Notes: a model not told the origin generated them from the letters alone. A stretch of 64,000 nt of DNA from BS750m-G69 sp964441235 (GCA_964441235.1 CAYTUQ010000010.1:1-64000); one strand, 5' to 3'. Positions 43,450 to 52,827 are shown, numbered from the stretch's first letter. Program-made: numbers and translations.

Positions 43450-43570
43450 GCCTCAACGGAAGTCTCTGGCGAGGCACCTGACGCCATATAAATAAAATAA
43501 CGATAGCTGAAAATCTTTTATTCGGCGTCAGCGTGCACCAAAGGCGTCTCAATGTGACAAGCAGGGGTTG
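43450..43570. repeat. long direct repeat flanking a TA module, copy 2
   Basis: Second copy of the 42455-42577 repeat, 121 bp. Here TGACGCC and GGCGTCA pair perfectly around the AT-rich centre. It lies 28 bp after the PIN toxin stop. A short GC-rich GCCTGCCCGACGCAGGCGGG hairpin follows (43569-43590); 43590-43830 has no convincing gene. Confidence 0.8.
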
Positions 43571-43830
43571 CCTGCCCGACGCAGGCGGGAACAAAGCCAT
43601 CTATCTGGAATTTGCACGGCTTTGAGTTATGCTGATAATCAGTGGTGAACAGGTAAAATATTCAGTTTATTGCAGCAATGTTAATCATAAACGTTGTTTT
43701 TTATCGGATATCTTGATGAAAACCGGTCCGATACCCAAGGAATACCGAATTCTGCAAAAACTATTCTCATGCCGCAATTTGCGGCTTATAGCGACATATA
43801 GCGCTAATTTTTGTGAGTTACTTTGTAGGC

Positions 43831-44460
43831 TTAATCACCAAAAAGACCCAATTGATCCTTATTATTCTCTTTTTTCTTTTCGGCAATCTTCCTGTTAATT
43901 TCAGCTCTTCTTTTTTTTCTCTTTTTTATTTTTTCCTCCTCGATTCTTCTATTTTCATCAACGAATTCCTGTAATTCTCTGGCTTCTTCATCATCGGCAA
44001 ATTCAATAATATATTTTTGATTGTCCACCATACTTTTGGGGATAATAAAACCTTCCGGCGTTTGATAAAAAGTAAAAGAATCAGATATTTCTTTACTACA
44101 ATATCCTTCTTCGCCGATGCTCAGGTTACAGGCTTTTTCGATTTGAGTTGCTTTAGTGCCAATAGTTGACTTCTTTGTTCCAAAATATTTACAAAGCGAG
44201 TCAACAGTAATATAATTTTCATTTTGCTTATCAAATAAAAAATTCAGGCGAGCTATAACATAAATAATAGATGCGGCCCAAATTTCCTTTTTCCCTCGAA
44301 TAATATTTATTATCCTTTTTCTACCGAGTTTCCCACATAACTTGATAGCATACCCTTCCAATTCAGGCGTCAAATACTCCTCACAAAAAGAATGTATCAT
44401 TTCTTTAATTTTATCTACTCTTTCTGCTTTGTCATTTTTATCTTTTGAAAATTTATTCAT
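43831..44460 (-). CDS. DUF6398-like hypothetical protein
   Basis: The 209-aa protein has a helical domain (about 15-125) with EGYAIKLCGKLGRKR, then KEIWAASIIYVIARLNFLFD and an HTH-like ITVDSLCKYFGTKKSTIGTK, which I recall from DUF6398 domains. The C-terminus is a strongly charged coiled coil (RRIEEEKIKKRKKRRAEINR). It has no signal peptide. It is the end of the minus-strand run that begins at the cyclophilin gene but may be transcribed separately. Function unknown. Confidence 0.6.
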   Translation of the reverse strand: MNKFSKDKNDKAERVDKIKEMIHSFCEEYLTPELEGYAIKLCGKLGRKRIINIIRGKKEIWAASIIYVIARLNFLFDKQNENYITVDSLCKYFGTKKSTIGTKATQIEKACNLSIGEEGYCSKEISDSFTFYQTPEGFIIPKSMVDNQKYIIEFADDEEARELQEFVDENRRIEEEKIKKRKKRRAEINRKIAEKKKENNKDQLGLFGD

Positions 44461-44481
44461 ACTGATTTTATCACCTTTTAT

Positions 44482-45075
44482 CTAATCAGAAATATATTTA
44501 TCAATTTCTTTCATAAATATCTCCTCTGTCCTTGCGCCGACCCATTTTTGACGTATAATACCTTTTTTATCAATAAGGAAAGTTGTAGGAATACCTCGAA
44601 TGCCCCCATACTTAACTGTTAGATCTTTGAGATATTTTTCATCGCCTGTCAGGATTGTATAGTTTATAGAATTATTATTTACAAAGGATTGGATTTTTGC
44701 TGCATTACCTGAAGATAATGTAATACCGACAATTTCCAGTCCGTCTTTTTTGTGTTTATCATACATTTTAATAAAGTCCGGAATCTCGTAAAGACATGGA
44801 CCGCACCATGATGCCCAAAAATTCAGAATTACGACTTTGTCTTTGAATTGCTTAAGTGTTACTTCTTTGCCATCAAGAGTAATTAATGAAAAATCGGGTG
44901 CTATACTTCCGATAGAACCGGGAATTCGCATAATTTGTGATTGTTTGACTTCGCCTGTATTTTTTCCACTGGTAGTGTTAGGTTTTTGCTCTTTTTGGGC
45001 ACAGCCTACTCCAAAACTGATAAGCATAAAAGTTGAAAATAATATTACCATTGTTACCGCACTTTTCAATTTCAT
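44482..45075 (-). CDS. TlpA/ResA-like thioredoxin lipoprotein
   Basis: The 197-aa protein has a signal with lipobox-like SFGVGC (Cys25), a short spacer and a thioredoxin fold (about 55-195): GSIAPDFSLITLDGKEVTLK, the redox motif WASWCGPCLYE and the cis-Pro loop GIRGIPTTFLIDKKG. It should be membrane-anchored in the periplasm and act as a thiol reductase, probably recharged by the DsbD-like protein encoded just upstream. Confidence 0.93.
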   Translation of the reverse strand: MKLKSAVTMVILFSTFMLISFGVGCAQKEQKPNTTSGKNTGEVKQSQIMRIPGSIGSIAPDFSLITLDGKEVTLKQFKDKVVILNFWASWCGPCLYEIPDFIKMYDKHKKDGLEIVGITLSSGNAAKIQSFVNNNSINYTILTGDEKYLKDLTVKYGGIRGIPTTFLIDKKGIIRQKWVGARTEEIFMKEIDKYISD

Positions 45076-45124
45076 TGTGTTATCTCCTCTTTATTAATAA
45101 TTCAAGATACTGCATTTCTGAGCA

Positions 45125-46909
45125 CTAATAAAGTATTATATTCATTTTCTTTATAAAATCTTCCGGTTTTTCAAAACCAAAAATTCTGAGGTCTGTAATT
45201 TCACTCCCTTTTTTGTCTATAAAGACAGTAGTTGGAACTCCTTTGATGTTGTACTTTTCTTTTATTGATATTGTTTCAGAAGAAGTACCGGAAGTTAAAT
45301 CTATTTTAAAAAGAGAAAATTGACCGCTTAGTTTTACAACTTCGGAATTACTAAATGTAAATTTATCCATCTCTTTGCAGGGTATGCACCAGTCGGCAGA
45401 GAAATCAAGGATAATTGGCTTTTCTGTTTCTAATGCTGTTATGTATGCCTTTTTGTTGTATGGTTTCCAATTCATACTTGACAATGCTTTCTCTTCTGGT
45501 TTAAGGAACCATGTCCCTATTATAATAGACACTATTGCAATGATTTGTTTGATAAATATAAATGCAGGCGCATTTCTACCGGATTTGTTGAAAAGAAGTA
45601 AATAAATACCTGAACCTATAATGTACACCGGAAATAGTATGTTATAGATGTTTTTAGGGATCAAGGGATTTATAAAATATAATGCTATTCCAACTAGAAT
45701 AAGACCAAAAATAATTCTAACACCTACCATCCACTCACCCGAACGGGGTAAACTGTTAATTTTGCTGGAGAAAAATGCCAGAAAAATGAACGGTAAACCC
45801 AGACCAAGCGAAAGAGTAAAAAACATTGCAAAACCCAGGAATGGATTTCCTATGCTTGCAACGTAAGTCAGAAGTCCAATTATGAAAGGACCAATACATG
45901 GTGCTGCTACAATTCCCATAGTTAAACCCATAATCAGGGAACCAAAATATCCCGTGCGGCTCCCACCGCCCAGATTTGTCATAAATGAGGGAAGCCTGAA
46001 CTCGTATAAACCGAACATGCTGAGTGAAAGTGCGGTTAAAATCCCGGCAATAGTCAGAAGTACAATTGGATTTGTCATAAATGTACCGAGTAGTTTGCCG
46101 GACAGTGCGGCGAGTGTACCTATTGTAGAATTTATGATGGCAATGCCGAGCACATAAAGAATTGCCATAATGATTTTTTTACCATGTTTCTCGGATGCCT
46201 GTCCACCAAAATAACTTACAGTAATAGGGATAAGTGGGTACACACAAGGCGTTAGGTTTAGTCCAAGTCCACCCAAGAAGATAAGGATAAATGTCAGGAA
46301 TATTCCTTTTCTGGCAATAGATGCTTTAACATCAAAAATTGAGGATTGTGAATTATTATCTAATGATCCTTCGTTTATAAAATATTCTGAATTTTGAAAT
46401 ATAATTGGGTCTTTCGGATTTAAAATAGGTATAGAGATCGAGAAGAGAGTTTCCTGAGGTGCAATGCATACTTGATCATTGCAACCTTGATAGAGCAGAT
46501 GTCCTTCTAAGATTACTTTCTCTTGTGCACTTTCGAGGATTTTTCCAGAAACTCTAATGATAATGTTACCCTCATATACTGCAAGCGGTTCATCGGAAAA
46601 TGAGAGGTTTTTAATTTCGTGTGGTGGGAAATGGATATTAGTAATAGTTAGATATTCCGATTCTTCAAAGCGAATTTCAGTAGGAACGACAAATTCGTCC
46701 AGTGGCTTTGAAGAATTGATGTGCCAGGGTTCCTTTAATTTTACAACAATAGCGGCATGGAAATCTTGACCTTTATAGACTCCATTTGTGGATAGATAAG
46801 TTTCAATTTTTAGAATTGAATTGGTGTTTTTACCGAAAGACGGTAGAGCGAATAAAATGAAAAGAGTTAAAATAATTGGTAGTCTTGTTTTGGGCATAGT
46901 TTTTATCAT
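45125..46909 (-). CDS. dsbD: DsbD-like thiol:disulfide interchange protein
   Basis: The 594-aa protein has the three DsbD parts: a signal peptide and N-terminal immunoglobulin-like domain (about 25-165, with YQGCNDQVCIAPQE holding its Cys pair), a membrane core of about eight spans (about 200-455, with LTPCVYPLIPIT and VAAPCIGPFIIGL, the two membrane cysteines), and a C-terminal thioredoxin domain (about 480-594) with FSADWCIPCKEMDK. It moves electrons from cytosolic thioredoxin to periplasmic thiol proteins. The TlpA-like gene 49 bp downstream is a natural client. Confidence 0.95.
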   Translation of the reverse strand: MIKTMPKTRLPIILTLFILFALPSFGKNTNSILKIETYLSTNGVYKGQDFHAAIVVKLKEPWHINSSKPLDEFVVPTEIRFEESEYLTITNIHFPPHEIKNLSFSDEPLAVYEGNIIIRVSGKILESAQEKVILEGHLLYQGCNDQVCIAPQETLFSISIPILNPKDPIIFQNSEYFINEGSLDNNSQSSIFDVKASIARKGIFLTFILIFLGGLGLNLTPCVYPLIPITVSYFGGQASEKHGKKIIMAILYVLGIAIINSTIGTLAALSGKLLGTFMTNPIVLLTIAGILTALSLSMFGLYEFRLPSFMTNLGGGSRTGYFGSLIMGLTMGIVAAPCIGPFIIGLLTYVASIGNPFLGFAMFFTLSLGLGLPFIFLAFFSSKINSLPRSGEWMVGVRIIFGLILVGIALYFINPLIPKNIYNILFPVYIIGSGIYLLLFNKSGRNAPAFIFIKQIIAIVSIIIGTWFLKPEEKALSSMNWKPYNKKAYITALETEKPIILDFSADWCIPCKEMDKFTFSNSEVVKLSGQFSLFKIDLTSGTSSETISIKEKYNIKGVPTTVFIDKKGSEITDLRIFGFEKPEDFIKKMNIILY

Positions 46910-46917
46910 TTATTTAT

Positions 46918-47817
46918 TCAAAAGCGAAATATCTTCCTTAAAAATTTCTTTTCCTTTCTGATTGCATTATGTATTTCGGGCAACTTTTTCTCCGCTTCGA
47001 CAATTCCTGCATTTATAAATTCTTTATATCTCAAAAATTCGCTCCAGTGCGCGTCTTTAACATCCGGATGCAAAGAGACATCTGCATTCGCCAGCTGGAG
47101 TTTGGATAGATAGAATCCTCTTATCGATTCTGTTCGAGAAATTATATCAATAATGTTTGGATTTTTAAGTTCTTTAATTTGATTAATGCAAACACAAACT
47201 CCTATCACAAGATCAGCACCCATTTCTCTTGCTTCATCAACAGGTACAGGTGCAGTCACGCCACCGTCTGTAAGCAATTGTCCATTTATTTGTTCAGGAG
47301 AAATAAAACCAGGAATAGACGAACTTAGTTTTACCGCTTTTCTTATATTTCCCTCTTTAAAAACGACAGTTTTTCCAGAGTTAAGGTCAGTTGATACTAC
47401 ACCGAAAGGTATTTTTGCATTATGGAAATCTCCATCGTCTATAAGAAAGGAAATGGCATCGGAAAGCCTCTCGTCTTTAATAATTCCTGTTCTGGACTGT
47501 GCAAAGTTTACGACAATTCTTTTAGCAACAATCCGAGCTAAATGGCTCATGAAAGAAGGATTCTGCTCGTTTTGAGGAATGATATATTTTAACCCAAGTG
47601 AATTATAGTTCTGGCTGGCTAAGAAATTTTCAAATCGTTTAATGACTGCTTCTGAATCAGGATTCTGGGCATACATTGCACCCACGACAGCACCCATTGA
47701 TGTTCCTGTTATAAAATCAGTATGAATGCCATTCTCTTCGAGTACTTTTAGAACTCCTAAATGTGCTAAACCTCTGGCTCCGCCGCCACCTAATGCTAAT
47801 CCGATCTTCGTATTCAT
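46918..47817 (-). CDS. patatin-like phospholipase (RssA family)
   Basis: The 299-aa protein opens with the oxyanion motif GLALGGGGARGLAHLGVLKV, then the nucleophile elbow GTSMGAVVGAMYA (G-x-S-x-G, Ser about 41) and DGGVTAPVPV with the catalytic Asp near 190. This is the complete Ser-Asp dyad of bacterial patatins of the RssA/YlbK group. No signal peptide is present, so it is a cytosolic serine hydrolase, probably acting on membrane lipids. The gene overlaps the cyclophilin stop by 4 bp. Confidence 0.95.
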   Translation of the reverse strand: MNTKIGLALGGGGARGLAHLGVLKVLEENGIHTDFITGTSMGAVVGAMYAQNPDSEAVIKRFENFLASQNYNSLGLKYIIPQNEQNPSFMSHLARIVAKRIVVNFAQSRTGIIKDERLSDAISFLIDDGDFHNAKIPFGVVSTDLNSGKTVVFKEGNIRKAVKLSSSIPGFISPEQINGQLLTDGGVTAPVPVDEAREMGADLVIGVCVCINQIKELKNPNIIDIISRTESIRGFYLSKLQLANADVSLHPDVKDAHWSEFLRYKEFINAGIVEAEKKLPEIHNAIRKEKKFLRKIFRF

Positions 47818-48476
47818 TTTCTCACATTTAGATTTAGCTTTTTTCGATCCGTTACATATACTTTGTTCATAATAACATCTTTAAGTGGACGATCTTTTTT
47901 ATTACAGTGAACTTTTGCAATTTTATCAACAGTTTTCACTCCCTGAATAACCTTACCAAATACTGTGTATCCAGCCTTATCTAAAAACGGTAAGTCTTTC
48001 AAGCAGATATAAAATTGGCTGCCGTTTGAGCTCTTTTGCGGATTAATATTATCGGGTAGCCTTGCCGATGCAACTGCTCCCCTTAGATGCTTTTGACCAA
48101 GTTCTGCGGGAATTGTATAGCCAGGACCACCTGTGCCATCATTATATGGGTTGTTATCTCTACTTAATATATCTCCGCCTTGAATAACAAAATTGGGAAT
48201 TATGCGGTGAAAAGTTGTACCATTAAAGTAGCCCGCATTTGCCAGCTTCTTAAAATTCATTGCGTGAAGTGGCGCAGCGTAAGAGAAAAATTCGATAGTT
48301 ATATTACCGTATTCTGTTTCAATAACAGCAACTTCCGATGGAGATACAACTTCATCGGGCAGTGATTTAACTCTATTCCGAATTTGTTCAATCTGCCTGC
48401 CGGATAACGAATCAGCCCGGATCGTCACGCTAATGCAAAGAATTAGAAAATACATGAAAAGTTGTCGAATAGACAT
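47814..48476 (-). CDS. cyclophilin-type peptidyl-prolyl isomerase, exported
   Basis: The 220-aa protein has a signal peptide (1-21) and a cyclophilin domain (about 45-215). Marks include GTTFHRIIPNFVIQGGDILS (with F-H-R), GPGYTIPAELGQKHLRGAVA, SSNGSQFYICLKD and YTVFGKVIQGVKTVDKI. The catalytic Arg and the SQF motif are present. It should assist folding of periplasmic proteins. It is the first gene of the cyclophilin, patatin, DsbD, TlpA minus-strand run. Confidence 0.95.
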   Translation of the reverse strand: MSIRQLFMYFLILCISVTIRADSLSGRQIEQIRNRVKSLPDEVVSPSEVAVIETEYGNITIEFFSYAAPLHAMNFKKLANAGYFNGTTFHRIIPNFVIQGGDILSRDNNPYNDGTGGPGYTIPAELGQKHLRGAVASARLPDNINPQKSSNGSQFYICLKDLPFLDKAGYTVFGKVIQGVKTVDKIAKVHCNKKDRPLKDVIMNKVYVTDRKKLNLNVRK

Positions 48477-48697
48477 GTGTTCATCTCCTATCTTAAAGTA
48501 AAAAGAGGGTAACTATCTAACTCCCAGATCCTGCCGTGTGCCCAAAGTGTCCCACAGGGGCAATTTTTTCTATTAGAAGTTAGGTTTTTCTCATACAGCA
48601 AAAAAAGAGTTTTCATAAAAACATCCTATATTGTTGGTCCGTTCTATAACTCAACACCTCATTGTATTTTTCCTCAATAACATTAGGTCTTCGCTCT

Positions 48698-48722
48698 CCC
48701 CTTCTCTTATCAAGAGAAGGGG
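48698..48722. repeat. perfect 11-bp hairpin in a dispersed G-rich repeat
   Basis: CCCCTTCTCTT-ATC-AAGAGAAGGGG is a perfect stem followed by CAGGGGG, a known style of interspersed repeat rather than a terminator because no T-run follows. The remaining non-coding DNA from 48477 to 48791 shows nothing else recognisable. Confidence 0.6.
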
Positions 48723-48791
48723 CAGGGGGTTGAGTTCATCATCTCTTCCCTTCCACGATCCTCTTCCAAAAAATGGGTCGGAGGATGAGTT

Positions 48792-49296
48792 CTATTTCTC
48801 CAATTCTTTCAATAATCTCTCAAGCACATCCTCCAAAGATTTTTTCACTTCGGAGTTTTTATATCGTATCACTTTATACTCATTATTTTCCAGAAACTTC
48901 TGACGGTATCCATCTTTTTCTTTAGGGGGTGGAATAAAACATATTTTGTGTTACTATTCATAATTTTATTATAGATAAAAACATTGTAAGATGATTTTTA
49001 AGCATGTTAATCTATTCCACCCCCCAAGCGTCCTGTCTTTTATGAATTCCGCCATCTATTTCAACTATTAATCGCTTTGCATGACAGTAAAAATCGACTA
49101 TATATCCTCCAATGGGATGCTGTCGTAGAAATTTATATCCTCCCAAATTTCTGTTACGGAGACATTGCCACATAATCTCCTCTGCATCGGTAGGATTTTT
49201 CCTGTATCTTCTACACAGAGCCTTCAATTCCGGACTGATATATTGAATGTTCCCTTCAAAATCGAACTGTTTATATGATAAGGATGGTTCTTTCAT
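48792..49296 (-). pseudogene. DUF559 endonuclease-like gene split by a MITE
   Basis: The N-terminal part (49296 to 49027) reads as DUF559, a Vsr/restriction-like nuclease domain: KALCRRYRKNPTDAEEIMWQ, then NLGGYKFLRQHPIGGYIVDF and IVEIDGGIHKRQD. It then runs into a 101-bp element. Behind the element the frame resumes as KEKDGYRQKFLENNEYKVIR and SLEDVLERLLKELEK to a stop at 48794-48792. Joining the parts gives IHKRQDAKEKDGYRQKFLEN, a normal DUF559 protein of about 130 residues. The present product stops after a few foreign codons. Confidence 0.88.
48925..49025. mobile_element. 101-bp MITE with GGGGGTGGAAT ends, copy 1
   Basis: The element starts GGGGGTGGAATAAAACATAT and ends ATCTATTCCACCCCCC, so its ends are inverted repeats of about 12 bp. 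It splits the DUF559 gene. A relative with the same ends and a different middle lies at 55189-55287 in the opposite orientation. TA borders one end (CTTTA before GGGGG), and the target duplication at the other end is blurred. It carries no gene. Confidence 0.85.
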
Positions 49297-49603
49297 AGTT
49301 TTGGGGTTGATCTTAATAATTAAATTAACTTTCTTGGTGATAATTTAGAAGATTTCATAGGAAATCCTTTTTAAACCAAATTTCTATAATTTCTGTTAAC
49401 TTTTTAGTATCATACAATATGAGATAATTCCTCACCGGATTTGTTCCCCAAAGATATTTTTACAAAAATGGGCATTATTAATTAATAATCTATCATCCGC
49501 CAATTTATTACAGCCTGAATAATTCATATACCGCTCCCGGAGGAATTACATTTCATACGAATTGTCCGACGGAAAAAGGTACCCTGATGCAGTCATTTTT
49601 ACC

Positions 49604-50377
49604 CTATATGTTAATTACTGCTCCAGGAGAATTTTGTGAAGCTATTTCTATTTTATATGAGATTGTATTTTCTGTTTTTGTATTTTCGAAGAGTTCTCTA
49701 ACAATTTGTGCATCATTATTAATTTCGCTTAAATGCCCAAGAACAAGATATTTTAACCTTCCATTATGCGAAATACGATTGAATAAATCTAAGGACTGTT
49801 CATTTGATAAATGCCCAACCCTGCTCTTTATTCTCTGTATTACCTGAAGAGGGTAGGGACCGTTTAATAGCATAAACATATCGTGATTTGCTTCAAGAAA
49901 AAGAAGATCAAGGTCGGAGATATAGTGTAATACCGATTGTGTTACAGCACCCAAATCTGTGACAATTCCCAACCTCCTACCTCCTGAGGAAGCAACTATA
50001 CCGATTGGGTCTGCGGCATCATGGGGTAAATGGAAAGTTTTTATTTTGATATTTTGTAGAGAGAGAGTATCTCCTGATGTGAAGAATTCGACTTTTACTT
50101 TTGTTAGTTTTTTTGGATCAATCGCTTGGAAAGTTTTTTTAGTCATGTAAATAGGAATTTTATGGCGCCTTGCAAATATGCCTGCACCTTTTATGTGATC
50201 TGAGTGTTCGTGTGTTAGTATTATTGCTGAAACATTCGCAGGAGAGAGATTAACTTCATCCATCCGCGAGGTAAGGTTTTTTAAACTGAAACCCTGATCA
50301 ATGAGGAGGGCTTTACCGTTGTTTTGAATATATGTGCAGTTTCCTTTGCTTCCGCTGCCAAGATTACAAAATATCAT
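49604..50377 (-). CDS. MBL-fold metallohydrolase, YycJ/WalJ-like
   Basis: The 257-aa protein opens with FCNLGSGSKGNCTYIQNNGK, the YycJ (WalJ) signature. It has the metal-binding ILTHEHSDHIKGAG (H-x-E/H-x-D-H) near residue 54 and further ligands in GIVTDLGAV and FLEANHD. Relatives are 5'-3' exonucleases or act in cell-wall and DNA-integrity control. The stop region is followed by AT-rich DNA; upstream it overlaps the pyrE stop by 4 bp. The gap 49297-49603 behind it shows nothing recognisable. Confidence 0.92.
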   Translation of the reverse strand: MIFCNLGSGSKGNCTYIQNNGKALLIDQGFSLKNLTSRMDEVNLSPANVSAIILTHEHSDHIKGAGIFARRHKIPIYMTKKTFQAIDPKKLTKVKVEFFTSGDTLSLQNIKIKTFHLPHDAADPIGIVASSGGRRLGIVTDLGAVTQSVLHYISDLDLLFLEANHDMFMLLNGPYPLQVIQRIKSRVGHLSNEQSLDLFNRISHNGRLKYLVLGHLSEINNDAQIVRELFENTKTENTISYKIEIASQNSPGAVINI

Positions 50378-50949
50378 TTCTTTCCGGTTCTACCTCTGGT
50401 AGTCAAAGGGATATTAGAAGCACAGAGTGGACATTCTTCAGGTTTGTAGGTCGGAATCTCCATCGTGATCAGCGGAAAATATGAATCTCCGAAATCGATT
50501 TTGTCTCCACTGCGATCGATGAAAACACCAATACCCATTAGAATGCCACCTTTTTTTGTCACAAGCTCCATTAATTCATAAATAGAACCGCCTGTAGTGA
50601 CAACATCATCAACAATCACTACTCGTTCACCGGGATTAATATCAAATCCTCTTCGCAGGACTAGATTCTTGTTTTCACGCTCAGCAAAAATACTCCGTGT
50701 ACTTAAGAATCTTCCGATACTGTGGCTTATTATAATACCTCCAGTAGCAACGCCGATGATGACATGAGGCCTGGTCTTCCTAAAATGTTCCGCAATATCT
50801 TTACACAGTTTATCGGTAAGTAAGGGATATTGGAGTACTTTAAATTTTTCAACATACGTATCACTGTGACGACCTGAAGTGAGAAGGAAATGTCCCTTTA
50901 AAATAGCTCCACATTCTCTTAAAATATCTAAATAAGATTCTGTTTTCAT
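50374..50949 (-). CDS. pyrE: orotate phosphoribosyltransferase
   Basis: The 191-aa protein is a typical PyrE: GHFLLTSGRHSDTYVEKFKV, then VIIGVATGGIIISHSIGRFL, and the PRPP loop RVVIVDDVVTTGGSIYELME. It joins orotate and PRPP to make OMP in pyrimidine synthesis. The C-terminal extension with ECPLCASNIPLTTRGR is the tail common in a subset of bacteria. pyrF, the next step, lies 1.1 kb away on the same strand, separated by an MNT/HEPN pair. Confidence 0.95.
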   Translation of the reverse strand: MKTESYLDILRECGAILKGHFLLTSGRHSDTYVEKFKVLQYPLLTDKLCKDIAEHFRKTRPHVIIGVATGGIIISHSIGRFLSTRSIFAERENKNLVLRRGFDINPGERVVIVDDVVTTGGSIYELMELVTKKGGILMGIGVFIDRSGDKIDFGDSYFPLITMEIPTYKPEECPLCASNIPLTTRGRTGKK

Positions 50950-51179
50950 TGCTATTCCTCTATTTTGTAACTATTAAATCATGATACACGAATTTGCCAG
51001 GATTTTTGTAATTAGTAAGAGAAGAAATGTAATTTTGTTGGGAGGTAAGACTTTGGCAGTTGAGTTTTGGGTGCTTGCGAGATTCTGATATATTCGGAAC
51101 TTTAATAAGCCCAATTTCCTGTGTTATGAACTCCTCCAACCGATAGCAAATTGTTATACGATGCCGGTTGCTTCCTCTT

Positions 51180-51593
51180 TTACTCATTGTATGTAGGGTT
51201 AATCTTACTAACGACAAATTCTCTTACTTTCCTATCTATTTCAAAGGCTTCTTTAGCATCTTCTATTCCTGGTTCTATCAAAACATCCGGATAACGGATC
51301 TCCACAGCGTAATCAGTGAGGTTATCCGCATATTCCAACTCGTCCTTAAAAGAAGAATCTATTGTAGCACATAATTCCAACAAATCCATTATACTGTGAG
51401 TCTTTGGAAAATAAATCTGATGGTATACTAAGAAGGCTTTTAGATACTTCTCTGTACCCTGCTGGCAGTGAAAACATACGGTATCTGTAATTGGGTCTTC
51501 AAAGGATAATTCCCTTTCTGCAGTTAAAAGGTCCCTTTCTGCCTTATTTATCCATTTATTGACTAGATCCTTGATGATTTTATCTCGATTCAT
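51180..51593 (-). CDS. HEPN-domain protein of an MNT/HEPN pair
   Basis: I start at ATG 51593; a longer frame adds an unlikely hydrophobic leader that lies inside the MNT gene. The 137-aa protein has the HEPN fold: KWINKAERDLLTAERELSFE, then VCFHCQQGTEKYLKAFLVYH and the conserved end segment DYAVEIRYPDVLI. HEPN proteins are ribonucleases that pair with minimal nucleotidyltransferases, which add AMP to the toxin. It overlaps the MNT gene by 14 bp. Confidence 0.9.
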   Translation of the reverse strand: MNRDKIIKDLVNKWINKAERDLLTAERELSFEDPITDTVCFHCQQGTEKYLKAFLVYHQIYFPKTHSIMDLLELCATIDSSFKDELEYADNLTDYAVEIRYPDVLIEPGIEDAKEAFEIDRKVREFVVSKINPTYNE

Positions 51594-51897
51594 AAACGAC
51601 TTTCCCAAATTTATTTGCAGGATACATAATAGTACCAATAATATCTTTATATGTCTCAAATTCTTTGGATGGTTTTACAATAACATCAATCGGAACCTTA
51701 AAACCAGAGAGAATTTTCCTCACCTTTCGATTCTGTAAATGAGATGGTAAATCACTATCCTTAATAATCAATAAATCTATATCGCTCTCTTCCGTAGGTA
51801 TTCCATTAGCGTATGAACCAAAAAGAATCACCTTTTTAGGTTTGAAGTTCTTTACAATCTTATGAACAATTTTTCTTATCTGATCTTGAGTTAGCAT
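51580..51897 (-). CDS. minimal nucleotidyltransferase antitoxin (MNT)
   Basis: The 105-aa protein has the nucleotidyltransferase motif ILFGSYANGIPTEESDIDLL (G-S-x-x-x-G-x-x-x-x-x-S-D-x-D-L) at about residues 24-43, and VDVIVKP-like PIDVIVKPSKEFE later with the third Asp. It is the antitoxin of the MNT/HEPN type VII-like TA pair and precedes the HEPN gene. Confidence 0.92.
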   Translation of the reverse strand: MLTQDQIRKIVHKIVKNFKPKKVILFGSYANGIPTEESDIDLLIIKDSDLPSHLQNRKVRKILSGFKVPIDVIVKPSKEFETYKDIIGTIMYPANKFGKVVYESR

Positions 51898-52038
51898 TGA
51901 GGTACCTCTTTATAATCTTATTTATGCGACCAATAGCACAGAAATAACAATGATTCTGGAAGTTATTATTGCTCATTTTGGATTTAATTTTTCTCGTTTA
52001 ATTTTTAATTTCCAATTTCAATGTTCTGTGAACGCTTA

Positions 52039-52827
52039 CTAAATCTTTAATAATCTACTATAATATTCAGCTGCATCTCTAACATTATCTGGGAATTTGC
52101 CTATGCCCGGAAAGATCACACTTCTTGATACATTAATCAGACCAAGTCCGCAAGTTCGACAAACTTCGACTGCCGATTCTATAACGCCGCCCTGTTTACC
52201 AACACCGGGAATTAAAAATGGTAAATCCGGATACTGTTTTCTGACATTAATGAGTTGTTTTGGTTTAGTAGCTCCAATTACTAAGCCCAGATTCTTCTTC
52301 TTATTCAGGTTTTCGACAATATCCGCAGTTTTAAGATAAAGTGGTTTGTCACCGCCATATTCTTGCAATTCACGCCCGGATGGATTAGATGTCACACAGA
52401 GTACAAATGCACCTTTTGATTCATTTTCGATGAATGGTTGGATACTGTCTGAACCAAGATAGGGGCTTAAGGTAACTGCATCAAATTTGAGGGTTTCAAA
52501 TAGTGCTTTGGCATAAAACCTTGAGCTATTTCCAATATCGCCCCGTTTAGCATCACCAATAATAAGTACATCATTTGGCATTTCAGAGATAATCTTTTCA
52601 AGGATTTGCCAGCCTTTCCATCCCCATAATTCAAAAAATGCTAAATTAAATTTATAGGCTGGCGTAATGTCTTTTGTAACATCTATAACTTCCTGTACAA
52701 AGTGGTAAATCCCGTCAGGATTTTTTTTAAATTGTGTTGGGAGTTTTTCCTGATCAGGGTCAATTCCTACACATAGAAATGTGCTCTTTTCCTTTAAACA
52801 ATTTCTAAAATATTCATAGTACTTCAT
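52039..52827 (-). CDS. pyrF: orotidine 5'-phosphate decarboxylase, long (type 2) form
   Basis: The 262-aa protein opens FLCVGIDPDQEKLPTQFK and has the catalytic loop IIGDAKRGDIGNSSRFYA (Lys in D-x-K-x-x-D, about 90-105), then LSPYLGSDSIQPF. LVIGATKPKQLINVRKQYPD and FLIPGVGKQGG follow. This long subfamily (about 260-280 residues) is the one used by Bacteroidetes and some other phyla, in contrast to the 230-residue enterobacterial form. It decarboxylates OMP to UMP. Confidence 0.95.
   Translation of the reverse strand: MKYYEYFRNCLKEKSTFLCVGIDPDQEKLPTQFKKNPDGIYHFVQEVIDVTKDITPAYKFNLAFFELWGWKGWQILEKIISEMPNDVLIIGDAKRGDIGNSSRFYAKALFETLKFDAVTLSPYLGSDSIQPFIENESKGAFVLCVTSNPSGRELQEYGGDKPLYLKTADIVENLNKKKNLGLVIGATKPKQLINVRKQYPDLPFLIPGVGKQGGVIESAVEVCRTCGLGLINVSRSVIFPGIGKFPDNVRDAAEYYSRLLKI

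Noticed and set aside
43629..43898. 89-codon ORF on the plus strand
   Set aside because: It overlaps the 3' end of the DUF6398-like gene and follows repeat DNA; a faint transposase-like phrase was too weak to call.
50960..51217. 85-codon ORF on the minus strand between HEPN and pyrE
   Set aside because: No recognised motif, overlap with the HEPN 3' end and no RBS; it was considered as a small gene but could not be supported.
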